A stretch of 64,000 nucleotides of DNA from Desulfitobacterium chlororespirans DSM 11544 (GCF_900143285.1 NZ_FRDN01000013.1:62001-126000); one strand, 5' to 3'. Positions 1-8,829 are shown, numbered from the stretch's first letter. Made by a program: numbers and translations. Notes: a model not told the origin generated them from the sequence alone.

Positions 1-522
1 GGGGGTGTCATAATAAGTTGTCTCATATTCCCTGACCCGGAGCTGGAAATCCCGGCTTAATTCCCTGACTAAAGGATCCTGAAGTATCCTCTCCCCCAGC
101 TGGGGATCGGGCACCTTGAGTTTTAGTTCAATTTCCTGAAATTCCTGAAATTCCTGAAATTCCTGGAATTCCTGGAATTCCTGAGCCTTTGCCGTGTTTT
201 CCCGGCACTCTCCAGTATCCACAACAGCCCGGAAGCCTTCCGGGACCTCCTTGGCTTTCCTAACCTTCAGTTCTTGGGCAAGATAGGCTATGGCTTCCTC
301 AAGAGCACGCTGGTACTGAAAAGGCAAGGTCTGCCCTTTTTCCTGTATTTGTCGGAAAGCCTGGAGATGAGCCTTGAGAGCGTACCCATCATTGCTATAA
401 CAGGAGTCTGCTAATAAGCTCAAATCATGAGCTTCTTTCGTTTCTCCCTTTTGCATGAGATAGTCATAGAGCACAAGAGCAAATTTAAAGACGTCGGATT
501 GATTGGCAATCGTAATACTCAT
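1..522 (-). CDS. CYTH-domain protein, partial (C-terminus beyond the window)
   Basis: The gene reads leftward from an ATG at 522, preceded by a GAGGAG ribosome site about 7 nt upstream; its 3' end lies outside the window, leaving 174 codons. The first ~105 residues form a helical, TPR-like region of unknown role. A low-complexity run of Glu-Phe-Gln triplets follows and leads straight into EIELKLKV, which fits the ExExK signature that opens CYTH domains (CyaB adenylyl cyclase/thiamine triphosphatase fold). The last visible residues, YYDTP, match the next conserved CYTH strand. CYTH enzymes bind triphosphorylated substrates with divalent metal. Which substrate is used cannot be said because most of the domain is off the window. 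A C-terminal CHAD domain is possible but not visible. Confidence 0.8.
   Translation of the reverse strand, partial: MSITIANQSDVFKFALVLYDYLMQKGETKEAHDLSLLADSCYSNDGYALKAHLQAFRQIQEKGQTLPFQYQRALEEAIAYLAQELKVRKAKEVPEGFRAVVDTGECRENTAKAQEFQEFQEFQEFQEFQEIELKLKVPDPQLGERILQDPLVRELSRDFQLRVREYETTYYDTP
133..183 (-). repeat. Six 9-bp tandem units coding for Glu-Phe-Gln
   Basis: Units of TTCCTGAAA or TTCCTGGAA start at 133, 142, 151, 160, 169 and 178 on the plus strand. They are in frame with the CYTH gene and encode repeated EFQ just before the ExExK motif. A change in unit number would alter linker length without breaking the frame. Confidence 0.85.
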
Positions 523-738
523 AGAGATTTCTCCTCGTTACTTTCTTTGGACAATTAAGAGTATGTCAGTTAAGAATATGACAATAAGCGTATAGATTAT
601 TTTACCATCCTAGGCTGGGAATAGCTATGGAAAGCAAATTACCTCGAATAGTTGTCTGAATTTTGAAGGAATTTCCTTGAAAATGTTTAATTATTATATT
701 TAGGTTATATATTAATTTTTATTTAGGAGGAGTGCTCT

Positions 739-1113
739 ATGAATTGTGAACGATGCGGTGATCTCATCCCTGACGGTGAAAGCTTTGAACATCGAGGCAA
801 GATCCTTTGTGAAGATTGCTATATAGGTGCTCTGCAGCCGCCAAAATCCTGTGATGTAGCCGCAGTCCATTCCGCCAAAACCCATCGCCAGCTCTCCGGA
901 GAGAGCGGGGCCGATGGGCTTACCGAGCTCCAATCCACTATGTATAACCGAATTAAGGAGAGCGGAAAGCTTACCCGGCCTGAGTTGATGGCTTTGTATA
1001 ACCTCAAGGAATGGGAGCTCGATAAACAGATTGCCATATTAAGACACTGCGAGTTGATTAAAGCCCGTAAAATAGGCGGACAGATCTATATTGTACCTTT
1101 TGAACTGGAATAG
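739..1113 (+). CDS. LIM-like zinc-finger / winged-helix protein
   Basis: This 124-residue protein starts at an ATG preceded by AGGAGG (about 724-730). Residues 3-27 hold CERC and CEDC pairs with a His between them, a LIM/treble-clef-like zinc site. Residues ~63-124 (LTELQSTMYNRIKESGKLTR onward) look like a winged helix: helix-turn-helix spacing, then a basic wing ending in GGQIYIVPFE. Together this suggests a small zinc-dependent DNA- or protein-binding factor; the target is unknown. It stands alone, divergent from the CYTH gene and convergent with the cytochrome operon. I do not recognise a named family. Confidence 0.8.
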   Translation: MNCERCGDLIPDGESFEHRGKILCEDCYIGALQPPKSCDVAAVHSAKTHRQLSGESGADGLTELQSTMYNRIKESGKLTRPELMALYNLKEWELDKQIAILRHCELIKARKIGGQIYIVPFELE

Positions 1114-1171
1114 ATAGATGGGAATTTACGTTAACAATAGCTTCCATTGAGAAACGCTTCCGTTGAGAAAT

Positions 1172-1221
1172 AAAAACAGAGTGAGGCATCTCCATTTTGG
1201 AGATAGTCCTGACTCTGTTTT
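1172..1221. terminator. Bidirectional terminator
   Basis: AAACAGAGT and ACTCTGTTT form the outer arms, with an inner ATCTCC/GGAGAT stem. A/T runs lie on both sides, between the convergent LIM-like gene and the cytochrome gene. Confidence 0.75.
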
Positions 1222-1232
1222 GCGTTTGTAGA

Positions 1233-1850
1233 TCAGTGGCATGTGTAGCAAGTAAGCTCGCCCGTATGATGACAACTTAAACATTCGGCCCTGTTGTCGT
1301 ATTCTTTATGCATTTTATGGCATTTATAGCACTCTACATCAGCATCATGGTTTTCATTGGGGCGAACATGGGGATTGGCATAACCGCCATCTTTCTTAGG
1401 CAGTACGGTGCTGTCTGCCGTAAGAGCGGCCAGCTCTTCATAGGAACCATGGCACTGGAAGCACATCTCTTTGGGCATTCTTACGGTGATATTGCCGGGG
1501 ACTGTTGTGGCGCCTTGATGGGCTTCCTGAAGGGTTGCCAAACCATGGCAATCCACACAGTTTTGCCCTTCCTGAGCATGAACCGAGATGGTGAGCTTGG
1601 TGTTCTGCATAGATTCTACATTGCTGGAATGGCAGAGAGCGCAGTCCATATCCGGTGTCCACCAATCCTTGGTGTCCGTCGCCGGTGCAGTGGGTTCCCC
1701 TGTGGTCGGCGGCCCTGGCGTTTGTGCGCTATCCGCGGTTTGGGGCGGAGTATCCGCAGTGTTTGAACATCCGGCCATCACGCCGATAACCAGAAACATG
1801 ATGATAAGTGCCATCATCCGCAATTGATTCTGTCTTTTCAGTTTAACCAC
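1233..1850 (-). CDS. Six-haem c-type cytochrome lipoprotein
   Basis: The 205-residue product has a basic N-terminus, a hydrophobic stretch and a lipobox-like MAGC, so it should be an extracytoplasmic lipoprotein anchored on the membrane. Six CxxCH haem sites are visible: CALCH, CVDCH, CFQCH, CYKCH, CLSCH and CYTCH, the last being the C-terminus itself. A Pro/Thr-rich linker joins the lipid anchor to the haem domain. It follows the Ig-like gene by 27 nt and the Tat flavoprotein in one operon, so it probably carries electrons between membrane quinol or cytochrome and the flavoprotein. The start is uncertain: the GTG at 1850 sits immediately on AAGGAG, and internal TTG/ATG codons 10-13 residues in are alternatives. 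Confidence 0.88.
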   Translation of the reverse strand: MVKLKRQNQLRMMALIIMFLVIGVMAGCSNTADTPPQTADSAQTPGPPTTGEPTAPATDTKDWWTPDMDCALCHSSNVESMQNTKLTISVHAQEGQNCVDCHGLATLQEAHQGATTVPGNITVRMPKEMCFQCHGSYEELAALTADSTVLPKKDGGYANPHVRPNENHDADVECYKCHKMHKEYDNRAECLSCHHTGELTCYTCH

Positions 1851-1877
1851 TCCTTAGGAATGAAGATTTTCTTTTGG

Positions 1878-2804
1878 CTACAATACCGGGCAATACTCCA
1901 GCTCTGCCTTGATCTCGATTCCTTCGCTGATCACAAAGGAAGTCTGAAAAGACAAGAAATCATCTTTGGTCACATACAATTCCTGCCTGCCCTCAGGTAC
2001 TTCTAATACGGCCACGCCATTGGCATCGGTGGTTGCTTTGTATAAGCCCAGCATCACATAGGCTTCGGCAATGGGGGTTCGCTCATATTTGTCGAGTACC
2101 TCAATCATGACTTTGTGTTCAGTGGGCCTGGTGGTACGGCATAAAAAAGTCTCCGGCTGAGTGTGGTGCTGAATCTTCAGTTCCTGTGTGCAGCATTGGA
2201 TCACCCATTTATGGAGAGTTTCTTCTTCCGGCGCGGTGAGCGCTTGTTCTGTCCAATAGACTCCATTGGTCTGGGGCAAGACTGCTTCCCCTAAATGTCC
2301 ACAAACCACACGATGATTGTCGTCCTCTATGACTAAAGGCAGGCCTGCCAGGGAACAACCGGCAGAGCATTTGGCGCCAATACTGACCTTGAAGGTTTCA
2401 CCCTGAGCCACCGGAGAGGGCACCCCCCAGACGTTTAAGGTGATCCGATGGGGCTTTACGATAAAGGAGAATTGCAGGGAACTTTCCGCAAAGGAAGTGC
2501 CTTCTTTTTCCTGGTTGGAAAAGAGTACGGTCCAGGTGTATGCGCCAGGCTCCTGGGGTGCCGGCAGTGAAAATTCATAGGTATCATTGCCTATCCCGTC
2601 AAAAAGGGCCAACTCGGTTTCCGCTGCACTATGATTAAAAAGATCCATGACCTGAATCCTGCAGCCTAAAAGGTCATCATTAGCCTCGCTGATCACCCGG
2701 ACCTGCATCCCTAGCTCCTTTCCCGCATCCACTTCTTCAGGACGGAGGTTGAGGAGTTCAATCCGGGTCTGCCGTGTTGTCTCAGCTTGTGTATAGTCTC
2801 CCAT
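1878..2804 (-). CDS. Ig-like/carboxypeptidase-regulatory-like partner of the flavoprotein
   Basis: This 308-residue, beta-rich protein has no signal peptide or membrane segment. Two Ig-like repeats seem to occupy ~15-115 and ~118-215. The second carries AKCSAGCSLAG and then YWTE...APEEE...W. The C-terminus (~230-308, TPIAEAYVMLGLYKATTDANGV) resembles a carboxypeptidase-regulatory-like domain. It has a clear paralogue at 36989-37957 that shares KCSAxCxLA, YWTE and the C-terminal domain, and that one also directly follows a Tat flavoprotein gene. The function is unknown. Since the partner has a Tat signal, co-export of this folded protein with the flavoprotein is a reasonable guess, as is a cytoplasmic assembly role. 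Confidence 0.75.
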   Translation of the reverse strand: MGDYTQAETTRQTRIELLNLRPEEVDAGKELGMQVRVISEANDDLLGCRIQVMDLFNHSAAETELALFDGIGNDTYEFSLPAPQEPGAYTWTVLFSNQEKEGTSFAESSLQFSFIVKPHRITLNVWGVPSPVAQGETFKVSIGAKCSAGCSLAGLPLVIEDDNHRVVCGHLGEAVLPQTNGVYWTEQALTAPEEETLHKWVIQCCTQELKIQHHTQPETFLCRTTRPTEHKVMIEVLDKYERTPIAEAYVMLGLYKATTDANGVAVLEVPEGRQELYVTKDDFLSFQTSFVISEGIEIKAELEYCPVL

Positions 2805-2885
2805 TGTACCATTCTCCTTGATGATAAAGTCGGGTCAGGAAAGAGGGCCGGAAGCTTTGGCCCTCATCCCCTGATTATTTTTAAT

Positions 2886-4676
2886 TTATGACCAAGGGGT
2901 CTGTCCGGCGGCATTCTTACCTGCCACCCGTCCGCAGACGATACATTCGGTCAAATTGCCGCCGGCTTGATAAGTGAACTTAAAGACTGAAGATATTTCA
3001 CCGGCTGTGTAAAGCCTTGGAATGGGCTTGGCATTCCAATCAAGGGCCTCCCGCTTGGCATTGGCATCAATACCGCCCTTGGTGTTTGGTCCGCCCGGAT
3101 ACAGCTTCATAGCATAGAAAGGCGGTTTCTCAACGGGACCCATGGTAGCGGGAGTTCTGCCAAAGTCTTTATCTGTGCCGGCTGCACAGTATTCGTTAAA
3201 TTTCTTCACATTGTCGATCAGGGTTTGCGTATCAATAAGCTCACGGTTTTCCGGATCGGCTTTGATCTTGGCCGCTAATTCTTCAAGGGTATCGGCTTTG
3301 AGGATCCAGCCCCGTTCGATGGCATCTAAATTATCCTTACTCCAAGGCAGGAAGCCATAACCCACGGTTGAGCCGCTGGTGCCTACCACAGGACTGGAAG
3401 CTCTGCGGGTTTCATCAAAGATGATCCAGCTGGGAATCCGGGGGTAGTTCATGGTCAGGAGGTCGTAATGGACGGCTTCTTTATAGAATTGATAACGATA
3501 GGGCCGTGTGGAATCGGTGATGATATGCTCATCAGTATAGCGCTTGCCGAAGTTATCGACGATGACACTGTTCTTCGAAGAGGTTACGCTGGTGTTGGAA
3601 CCCATTTTGAGGCCTTTTTCATCCCAGTTTTTCCCGTGGGGGAAAGCCGACTCAATCCGGGAGGCCGCTTTAGCCACTTTAACCAGACCGGCGCCCACCA
3701 GGATAGCCATTTCAATGCCGTCACCCGTATTATCCGGTGAGCCGTAAAATCCCCAGCCGGTTACTCCGGGACCCTCCAGGAAAGCTCTGCGCATGGGGAG
3801 ATTATATTCATATCCGCCACTGGACAGCACGACTGCTCTTTTCGCCTTAACTTTGATTTCCTTATCGCCTTGGGTAGCGATAACCCCGTGGATTTCACCA
3901 TTCTCCCCTTGAATTAACTTTTTGGCCGGGGTACTGAATAAAATCTGAATTTCCGGACGCTTTCCTTTAATTCCCTCTTCCACAAGGGCCCAATAGAATG
4001 CTTCCCCTGCGGATTTCTGCTCTTTGGGCTGCTCATAAGCCGGGACATTGTCATCAGCATTCTGAAAATCCTTATAGCGAGTATTGATGGTTTTGCCGTA
4101 TTTGGCTTCCTTAAACTTCGGGAACATCGGGAAGGAGGCTTCACCTCCGGGAGCCATGCCGGCGGAATCGAGATCAGGAGCCTGGGTCATCAGGAAGTTT
4201 TCTACATCCATAATACCGTCGGCAAACATTTCCGCCATTGCACCTGATACATGTTCTTGCTCCCCTTCGTTCTTCCAAGGAATATTTTCTCCGCTCATCA
4301 TAGCTTTGATATACTCAACCCGGGCTGCCCTATCGCCCATTGGATCAGGGTTGTGCCATACGCCGCCGCTCATTCTCGTATTGGGGTAATGGGTCTTTTC
4401 CGCCTGCTTTTCGATAACAAGAACTTGGGCGCCGGCATCGTGAGCTTCAATGGCGGCCGAGGCACCTGCGCCCCCCAGACCAATGATGACGACATCGGCT
4501 TCATAATCCCAGGTTTGCTCAACCAGAGGCGGAGCCGCCGTTTGGGCGGCACTGTCTGAACAACCGGCTAACAGACCGGTGCCGAGAACAGCTCCTCCGG
4601 CCAAAATACCGGTGTTGCGCAAAAAATCTCTCCGGGATAAATTTTTTTCTTCAGTAGCCGTTTTTTTCTCAACCAT
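2886..4676 (-). CDS. Tat-exported lipoprotein FAD flavoprotein (fumarate-reductase-like)
   Basis: I start at the ATG at 4676 because AAGGAG lies 8-9 nt upstream; an in-frame ATG at 4724 adds 16 basic residues without a good ribosome site. The N-terminus has SRRDFLRN, a Tat signal, then LLAGC, a lipobox. ADVVIIGLGGAGASAAIEA is the dinucleotide-binding motif of the FAD_binding_2 family (fumarate reductase, urocanate reductase, ketosteroid dehydrogenase). The C-terminal GGID...RLYTAGEISS and GGNLTECIVCGRVAG are the second FAD-contact region. It probably reduces an unsaturated or similar organic acceptor outside the membrane, using electrons from the six-haem cytochrome encoded two genes downstream. 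The substrate cannot be read from the sequence. Confidence 0.9.
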   Translation of the reverse strand: MVEKKTATEEKNLSRRDFLRNTGILAGGAVLGTGLLAGCSDSAAQTAAPPLVEQTWDYEADVVIIGLGGAGASAAIEAHDAGAQVLVIEKQAEKTHYPNTRMSGGVWHNPDPMGDRAARVEYIKAMMSGENIPWKNEGEQEHVSGAMAEMFADGIMDVENFLMTQAPDLDSAGMAPGGEASFPMFPKFKEAKYGKTINTRYKDFQNADDNVPAYEQPKEQKSAGEAFYWALVEEGIKGKRPEIQILFSTPAKKLIQGENGEIHGVIATQGDKEIKVKAKRAVVLSSGGYEYNLPMRRAFLEGPGVTGWGFYGSPDNTGDGIEMAILVGAGLVKVAKAASRIESAFPHGKNWDEKGLKMGSNTSVTSSKNSVIVDNFGKRYTDEHIITDSTRPYRYQFYKEAVHYDLLTMNYPRIPSWIIFDETRRASSPVVGTSGSTVGYGFLPWSKDNLDAIERGWILKADTLEELAAKIKADPENRELIDTQTLIDNVKKFNEYCAAGTDKDFGRTPATMGPVEKPPFYAMKLYPGGPNTKGGIDANAKREALDWNAKPIPRLYTAGEISSVFKFTYQAGGNLTECIVCGRVAGKNAAGQTPWS

Positions 4677-4838
4677 GGTTTTTTCTCTCCTTTTCCTTCT
4701 GTTTGGTTCCAATTTAAACCCCACTTCTTTAAGACATCACCTCCACCCGGCATCTCAATGTGTTAGTGATAATAGTCCCTCGAATCATCATTAAAATATC
4801 ATTAATTTACATTTGAGTTAGATTTTATAGAATTATCC

Positions 4839-4866
4839 TTCAAAAACCCAAATACTATGTTATAAT
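4839..4866 (+). promoter_or_regulatory. Promoter of the TetR-type regulator
   Basis: TTCAAA (4839-4844) and a perfect TATAAT (4861-4866) are 16 bp apart. They sit in the AT-rich divergent interval between the flavoprotein operon and the regulator. Confidence 0.6.
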
Positions 4867-4955
4867 AGTAACAAGCTCACCTGCCAAATAGAAGTTACAG
4901 ATTGCTTAAAGTGTCTCAAGTTTCCCGTAGAAATCATAATAAGGAGCAACAAGTG

Positions 4956-5555
4956 ATGCAAGAGTACCATGAAATACAGTGGCGCATTTTTCACACTCTT
5001 GGTTGCCTTCTCGAAAAAACCAATCTTGATTCTATTAGTACTAAACAGCTCTGTGAAGAGAGCCATGTATCCCGCCAGACTTTTTACCGCTATTTTCATG
5101 ATAAATACTCCGTGGTTAACTGGCATTTTGATCTTTTAGCCGAAGATACTCTCCTGCAAATCGGCCGTACCCTGACCTGGCTGCAAGCCCATGTAAAATT
5201 ATTCGCCGAGCTGTATAAAGAAAGATCCGTATATGTTCATGCCGCCCATTCCGAGGACTACAATGCAATCGGCAAATATGCTTATCGCCGCTCAAAGGAC
5301 ATCTACACCGGAACGCTGACTAACTACATAAAGCTTTCACCCACGAAAGCCTTGCTTTTTCAAATTGATGCGGCAGCATTGCTTACCTCGCAATGTATGT
5401 TTATCTGGGGGGAGAAAGGTATGAGAGAGCCCCCCGAGGAGTTGGCGGCCTTAATGGATACTGTCCTTCCGCCGGAGCTGAAGGGAATTTTCGATCATAA
5501 CCTGCCTTCACATAGTCCCTTAACAAAAAGAGCAATGTGCCATGGAGCCCATTGA
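4956..5555 (+). CDS. TetR-family regulator divergent from the flavoprotein operon
   Basis: The likely start is the ATG at 4956, since AAGGAG lies 9 nt upstream; an in-frame ATG at 4902 would add 18 residues. The ~199-residue product has a TetR-type helix-turn-helix at ~25-55 (ISTKQLCEESHVSRQTFYRY) followed by a helical ligand-binding region with no recognisable specificity. Divergence from the flavoprotein/Ig-like/cytochrome operon across ~280 bp makes it the obvious candidate regulator of that operon, probably responding to its substrate. Regulation of its own promoter is likely but no operator repeat was identified. Confidence 0.85.
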   Translation: MQEYHEIQWRIFHTLGCLLEKTNLDSISTKQLCEESHVSRQTFYRYFHDKYSVVNWHFDLLAEDTLLQIGRTLTWLQAHVKLFAELYKERSVYVHAAHSEDYNAIGKYAYRRSKDIYTGTLTNYIKLSPTKALLFQIDAAALLTSQCMFIWGEKGMREPPEELAALMDTVLPPELKGIFDHNLPSHSPLTKRAMCHGAH

Positions 5556-5590
5556 TAGTCGGTATTCTTTGCATTGCTCCTTGCCGGTGC

Positions 5591-5905
5591 TTAAGTAAAA
5601 ATCACTTTCCTGTAGAGTGCAAAATTCCAAAGTGTTGCCGCGGCCATCATCATAAATTTAGCCCAAAAGTCGCTCACTCCCCAACTTACTAAAAGGGCGA
5701 TCATCCAAGTGGTAAAAACCATATTGAAGAGGATCAGGGAAATATATAGGACAAAACTGCGGCTTACCCTGGTACTGCTGCGAAAGGACCAATTCCGGTT
5801 CATTAAGAAATTGACTCCGGTGGCAATTCCCATGGCGAGAATATTTGCCGATACCACATCGAAACCGGCCCCCCGCCGTAAGCCAAGGAATAGGAGCAGT
5901 TCCAA
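5591..5905 (-). CDS. GtrA-family membrane protein (N-terminus uncertain)
   Basis: Four hydrophobic segments with NFLMNRNWSFR between the second and third are typical of GtrA, which is thought to help flip polyprenyl-linked sugars across the membrane. It follows a GT2 gene, the usual GtrA-GtrB arrangement. The first canonical in-frame start is the TTG at 5905, but the frame remains open and GtrA-like for 13 more codons (FFKYVIVGGSTAL). A strong GGGGAGGGG ribosome site sits just before ATC/ATA codons at 5950/5947. The annotated TTG start would remove half of the first membrane helix, so initiation at a rare AUA/AUC codon, or a sequence error, should be considered. Confidence 0.8.
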   Translation of the reverse strand: MELLLFLGLRRGAGFDVVSANILAMGIATGVNFLMNRNWSFRSSTRVSRSFVLYISLILFNMVFTTWMIALLVSWGVSDFWAKFMMMAAATLWNFALYRKVIFT

Positions 5906-5986
5906 AAGGGCTGTGGAACCGCCGACAATGACGTATTTGAAAAATATGATAGTCCCCTCCCCCAGCCTCAGTCCGGAAATTCCAGT

Positions 5987-6934
5987 TCACTGGATTTTTC
6001 TGCGGATCGTTTTGAGTGCACTTTTTTTCTGTTCGGAGATGATATAGCGGGGTCTTCCCTTGACTTCGTCATAGATTTTCGAGATATAGATGCCGATAAT
6101 GCCAAGACTGATCATGATACAACTGCCGATTCCCAGGATCAGAATGATCACTGTGGTAAATCCCGTAAAAGCCTGACCGCTGAACTTCATGTACAGAGTC
6201 TGCCCCACTAAGACCACATCGAAAAAAAGCAGCCCGATCCCCAGTCCGGTGATGACTTGCAAGGGCATGGCACTGAAGGAAGTAATGGAATCAACAGCCA
6301 GTTTAAACAAACCGGGCAAGGACCATTTGGAGCGCCCTTCCCGGCGCTCCTGAACCGGAAAAGGAATCTGGATTCGTTTATATCCCAGCCAAGCGGACAT
6401 GCCGCGGAAAAAGGTATCCTTTTCTTGAAGGGTTTTCCAAGTCTCCACTACTTTCTGGTCCAAGAGTTTAAAATCCGAGGCATTGGTTAGATTAATTCCA
6501 GTAGCTTTATTAAACAGTCTGTAATAGGTCAAGGCGGCTATTTTTCCCCACATCGTTTCCCTGCCCCGGCTGGCTTTGATTCCTTCAACCACTTCATACC
6601 CCTCATCCCGCCAGAGGCGGACCATTTCCGGGATGTATTCGGGAGGGTGCTGAAGATCCGCATCGAGGATCACGCAGGCATCCCCTGTGGCGGTCTCCAG
6701 TCCGGCACATAAAGCAGCTTCTTTGCCGAAGTTCCTGCTGAATTTGAGAAGGAGTACATTATTAAAATCCTCGGCTAATCGCTGCAGCTCTGACCACGAA
6801 TCATCGGTTGATCCATCGTCAATGATAATAAGCTGATGCTTGATCCTGGCACCTAATAATATGGAACGGATTCTTTGGACATTGATATAGATCTGCTTTT
6901 CCTCGTTGTATACAGGAAGGATGATGGAAATCAA
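5987..6934 (-). CDS. GT2 polyprenyl-phosphate sugar transferase (GtrB/DPM1-like)
   Basis: This 315-residue protein has a TTG start at 6934 behind a GGGGG ribosome site. The N-terminal GT-A domain shows ISIILPVYNEE, IIDDGSTDDS and DADLQHPPE, the nucleotide and metal-binding motifs of family 2 transferases that load sugars onto polyprenyl phosphate. Two C-terminal membrane segments (~230-250 and ~265-290) are as in GtrB/ArnC. The downstream GtrA gene starts in the same reading frame right after its stop, so the two act together: one makes the polyprenyl-sugar and the other moves it outward for wall or teichoic-acid decoration. Confidence 0.92.
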   Translation of the reverse strand: MISIILPVYNEEKQIYINVQRIRSILLGARIKHQLIIIDDGSTDDSWSELQRLAEDFNNVLLLKFSRNFGKEAALCAGLETATGDACVILDADLQHPPEYIPEMVRLWRDEGYEVVEGIKASRGRETMWGKIAALTYYRLFNKATGINLTNASDFKLLDQKVVETWKTLQEKDTFFRGMSAWLGYKRIQIPFPVQERREGRSKWSLPGLFKLAVDSITSFSAMPLQVITGLGIGLLFFDVVLVGQTLYMKFSGQAFTGFTTVIILILGIGSCIMISLGIIGIYISKIYDEVKGRPRYIISEQKKSALKTIRRKIQ

Positions 6935-7041
6935 TGAACTGCCCCCAAAATTATCGTATTGAGCAGGCCGAAAATTGCCCTAGTTAAATTATTGACCCAT
7001 TGCTTGCTCTTTTAAACAATCTCTTTAATTGGAGTGATACT

Positions 7042-8829
7042 TTGCTTAAGAACCTAGGTGCTTGTTGGCGGGCCAGAGCCAAGTTATTAATAAGAGAGTG
7101 GCTGATTCTCCTTGTTTTCCTGTTCGCTATGCTCTGGATTCATCGTTACATTTTCCTTTATGCTGATGATTTATACTACAGCCGGGACGCTCAATACGGA
7201 CTGAATTACCTTTCGGAAGCTTTGCTTGATGAACTGAACTCCAATGGACGGATCTGGATCGGCGGAGCAATGGTCCTGGCCCTTAAACCGCAAATAGAAC
7301 TTTTCCGCATTCTCAATCCTCTTATCTTGATGCTGACAGTCTATATCCTGGCCAAAATAGCTGTTTTGCCCGTATCCTCCCACCAGGGGAAAACGGGCAC
7401 TCCTGCTTTGGGGCTTGCCCTGCTCTGTGCTTCCTTATTCTTTCTCCTGTTGCCCCTGAAGATTGCCCATACGACGATTTATTATGCCGCCTGTGCTTTT
7501 AATTATCTCTATCCCATGGCCCTTGTTCTGGTATATGCTTATCTGCTCTTTACCCGGATAAGTTCGGGGAGTAGAAGTGAAAAACTGTTGCTGCTGATGC
7601 TGGCCTTTTTGGTCGGCTCCTCCACGCAGCAGGCGGGAATGATCGGCATCGGCTTTACTGTGATGATCTCTGTTTATCTTTCTTTGCTCTGCAGAAAGCT
7701 ATCCTTCAGAACCTTTCTTCCCCTCTACGGAGCCATGTCATTGGGATATACACTGATCATCTATGGCTCTTTCAAGCGTTTGTTCTGGGAGAAGACGGCC
7801 GGTAATGACGTTGTGCTTATGGACGTTATAACCGAGCTGATCAAGACGAATATCTTCTCTTTACCTGCAGCTCCTTTTGTACTGCTGATCAGCCTTAGCT
7901 GTATCTTTTGGCTTTTTCACTTTTCCCGTCCTGACTCCCCGGCCGATGACTATCCTGCCCTGGCGGCAACCCTTTCCTCCTCGGAATGGTCAAGGGCCGC
8001 TGCACCTGAATTCGAGGACGGCAGACCCCTGGGCCGCAAACAACGCCTGTTTAATCGGGCCTTTGCCGTTCTTCTCGGCGCGGCTCTCATGGGGTATATA
8101 TACTTTCTTCTCTACAAAAATATCCCCTTTGCGCTTACTCATGAGAATCTTCGTTCCTTTTCCGGGCTAAGCGTCATCGCTTTTGTTTTCCTCTACCTTT
8201 CTGCCTTGGTCTATCTGTCGGTGATCCTGCTGATAAAAAAGAATGCCCCTTTCCTGTTTTTCAACACCATCAATGCCCTGGGAGCCCAGCTTATGCTGAT
8301 CGTTGTGGATGCGCGTTTTGCGGCAGCCTATAAGGTCATGTTTCCTTCCCTGCTCCTCTTAAGTGTCTTTATCTTCTATTCAGTCCTTGCTTTTCGCCGG
8401 AATATCCTCTATTTAGCTTTGGCTTGCTTTTTGGTTGCCTTAAGTCTTCAGCAAAAAACCCTCATCTTTGTCGGCGTTGTGTGCCTTGGACTACCCCTCA
8501 TTCATTACCTCTACCCGATTGAGCGTGAAAGGGAGTCCCAGCGCCGGCTAAAACTTATGCAAGCCGGTCTGGGGGTATTTTTCTGCTTTATCGCTCTCCT
8601 GGTTTTTGGCGCTACCCTCCAGGGCTACTATCAAGCGTCCATCCCGCAGAATTATAATCTGGAGGCCATCAGGCAATACCACGAGACCGAAAAAAAAGGA
8701 GGACTCCTTCTGAAAAAGGTGCCTCCAAGTTATTATGGTTATAGTCTGGGGAATTGGAACGATCTGCCCTACTATATGAAAGAATGCTATGGAATCAAAG
8801 AAGATACGCCCATAGATTATATCGACTGA
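7042..8829 (+). CDS. Large polytopic membrane protein, glycosyltransferase-like
   Basis: I chose the TTG at 7042 because GGAG stands 7 nt upstream; a TTG at 7000 would add 14 residues but has no ribosome site. The ~595-residue product has about a dozen membrane segments. An early loop with LYADDLYYSRD resembles the acidic catalytic loop of GT-C-type membrane glycosyltransferases and DUF6056 proteins. A short C-terminal extracytoplasmic tail follows the last helix. It is divergent from the GtrA/GtrB pair, so using the flipped polyprenyl-sugar as donor is plausible. The specific reaction is unknown. Confidence 0.72.
   Translation: MLKNLGACWRARAKLLIREWLILLVFLFAMLWIHRYIFLYADDLYYSRDAQYGLNYLSEALLDELNSNGRIWIGGAMVLALKPQIELFRILNPLILMLTVYILAKIAVLPVSSHQGKTGTPALGLALLCASLFFLLLPLKIAHTTIYYAACAFNYLYPMALVLVYAYLLFTRISSGSRSEKLLLLMLAFLVGSSTQQAGMIGIGFTVMISVYLSLLCRKLSFRTFLPLYGAMSLGYTLIIYGSFKRLFWEKTAGNDVVLMDVITELIKTNIFSLPAAPFVLLISLSCIFWLFHFSRPDSPADDYPALAATLSSSEWSRAAAPEFEDGRPLGRKQRLFNRAFAVLLGAALMGYIYFLLYKNIPFALTHENLRSFSGLSVIAFVFLYLSALVYLSVILLIKKNAPFLFFNTINALGAQLMLIVVDARFAAAYKVMFPSLLLLSVFIFYSVLAFRRNILYLALACFLVALSLQQKTLIFVGVVCLGLPLIHYLYPIERERESQRRLKLMQAGLGVFFCFIALLVFGATLQGYYQASIPQNYNLEAIRQYHETEKKGGLLLKKVPPSYYGYSLGNWNDLPYYMKECYGIKEDTPIDYID

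Noticed and set aside
1308-1766. 152-codon plus-strand frame
   Set aside because: Antisense shadow of the six-haem cytochrome gene, whose CxxCH motifs leave no doubt about the coding strand.
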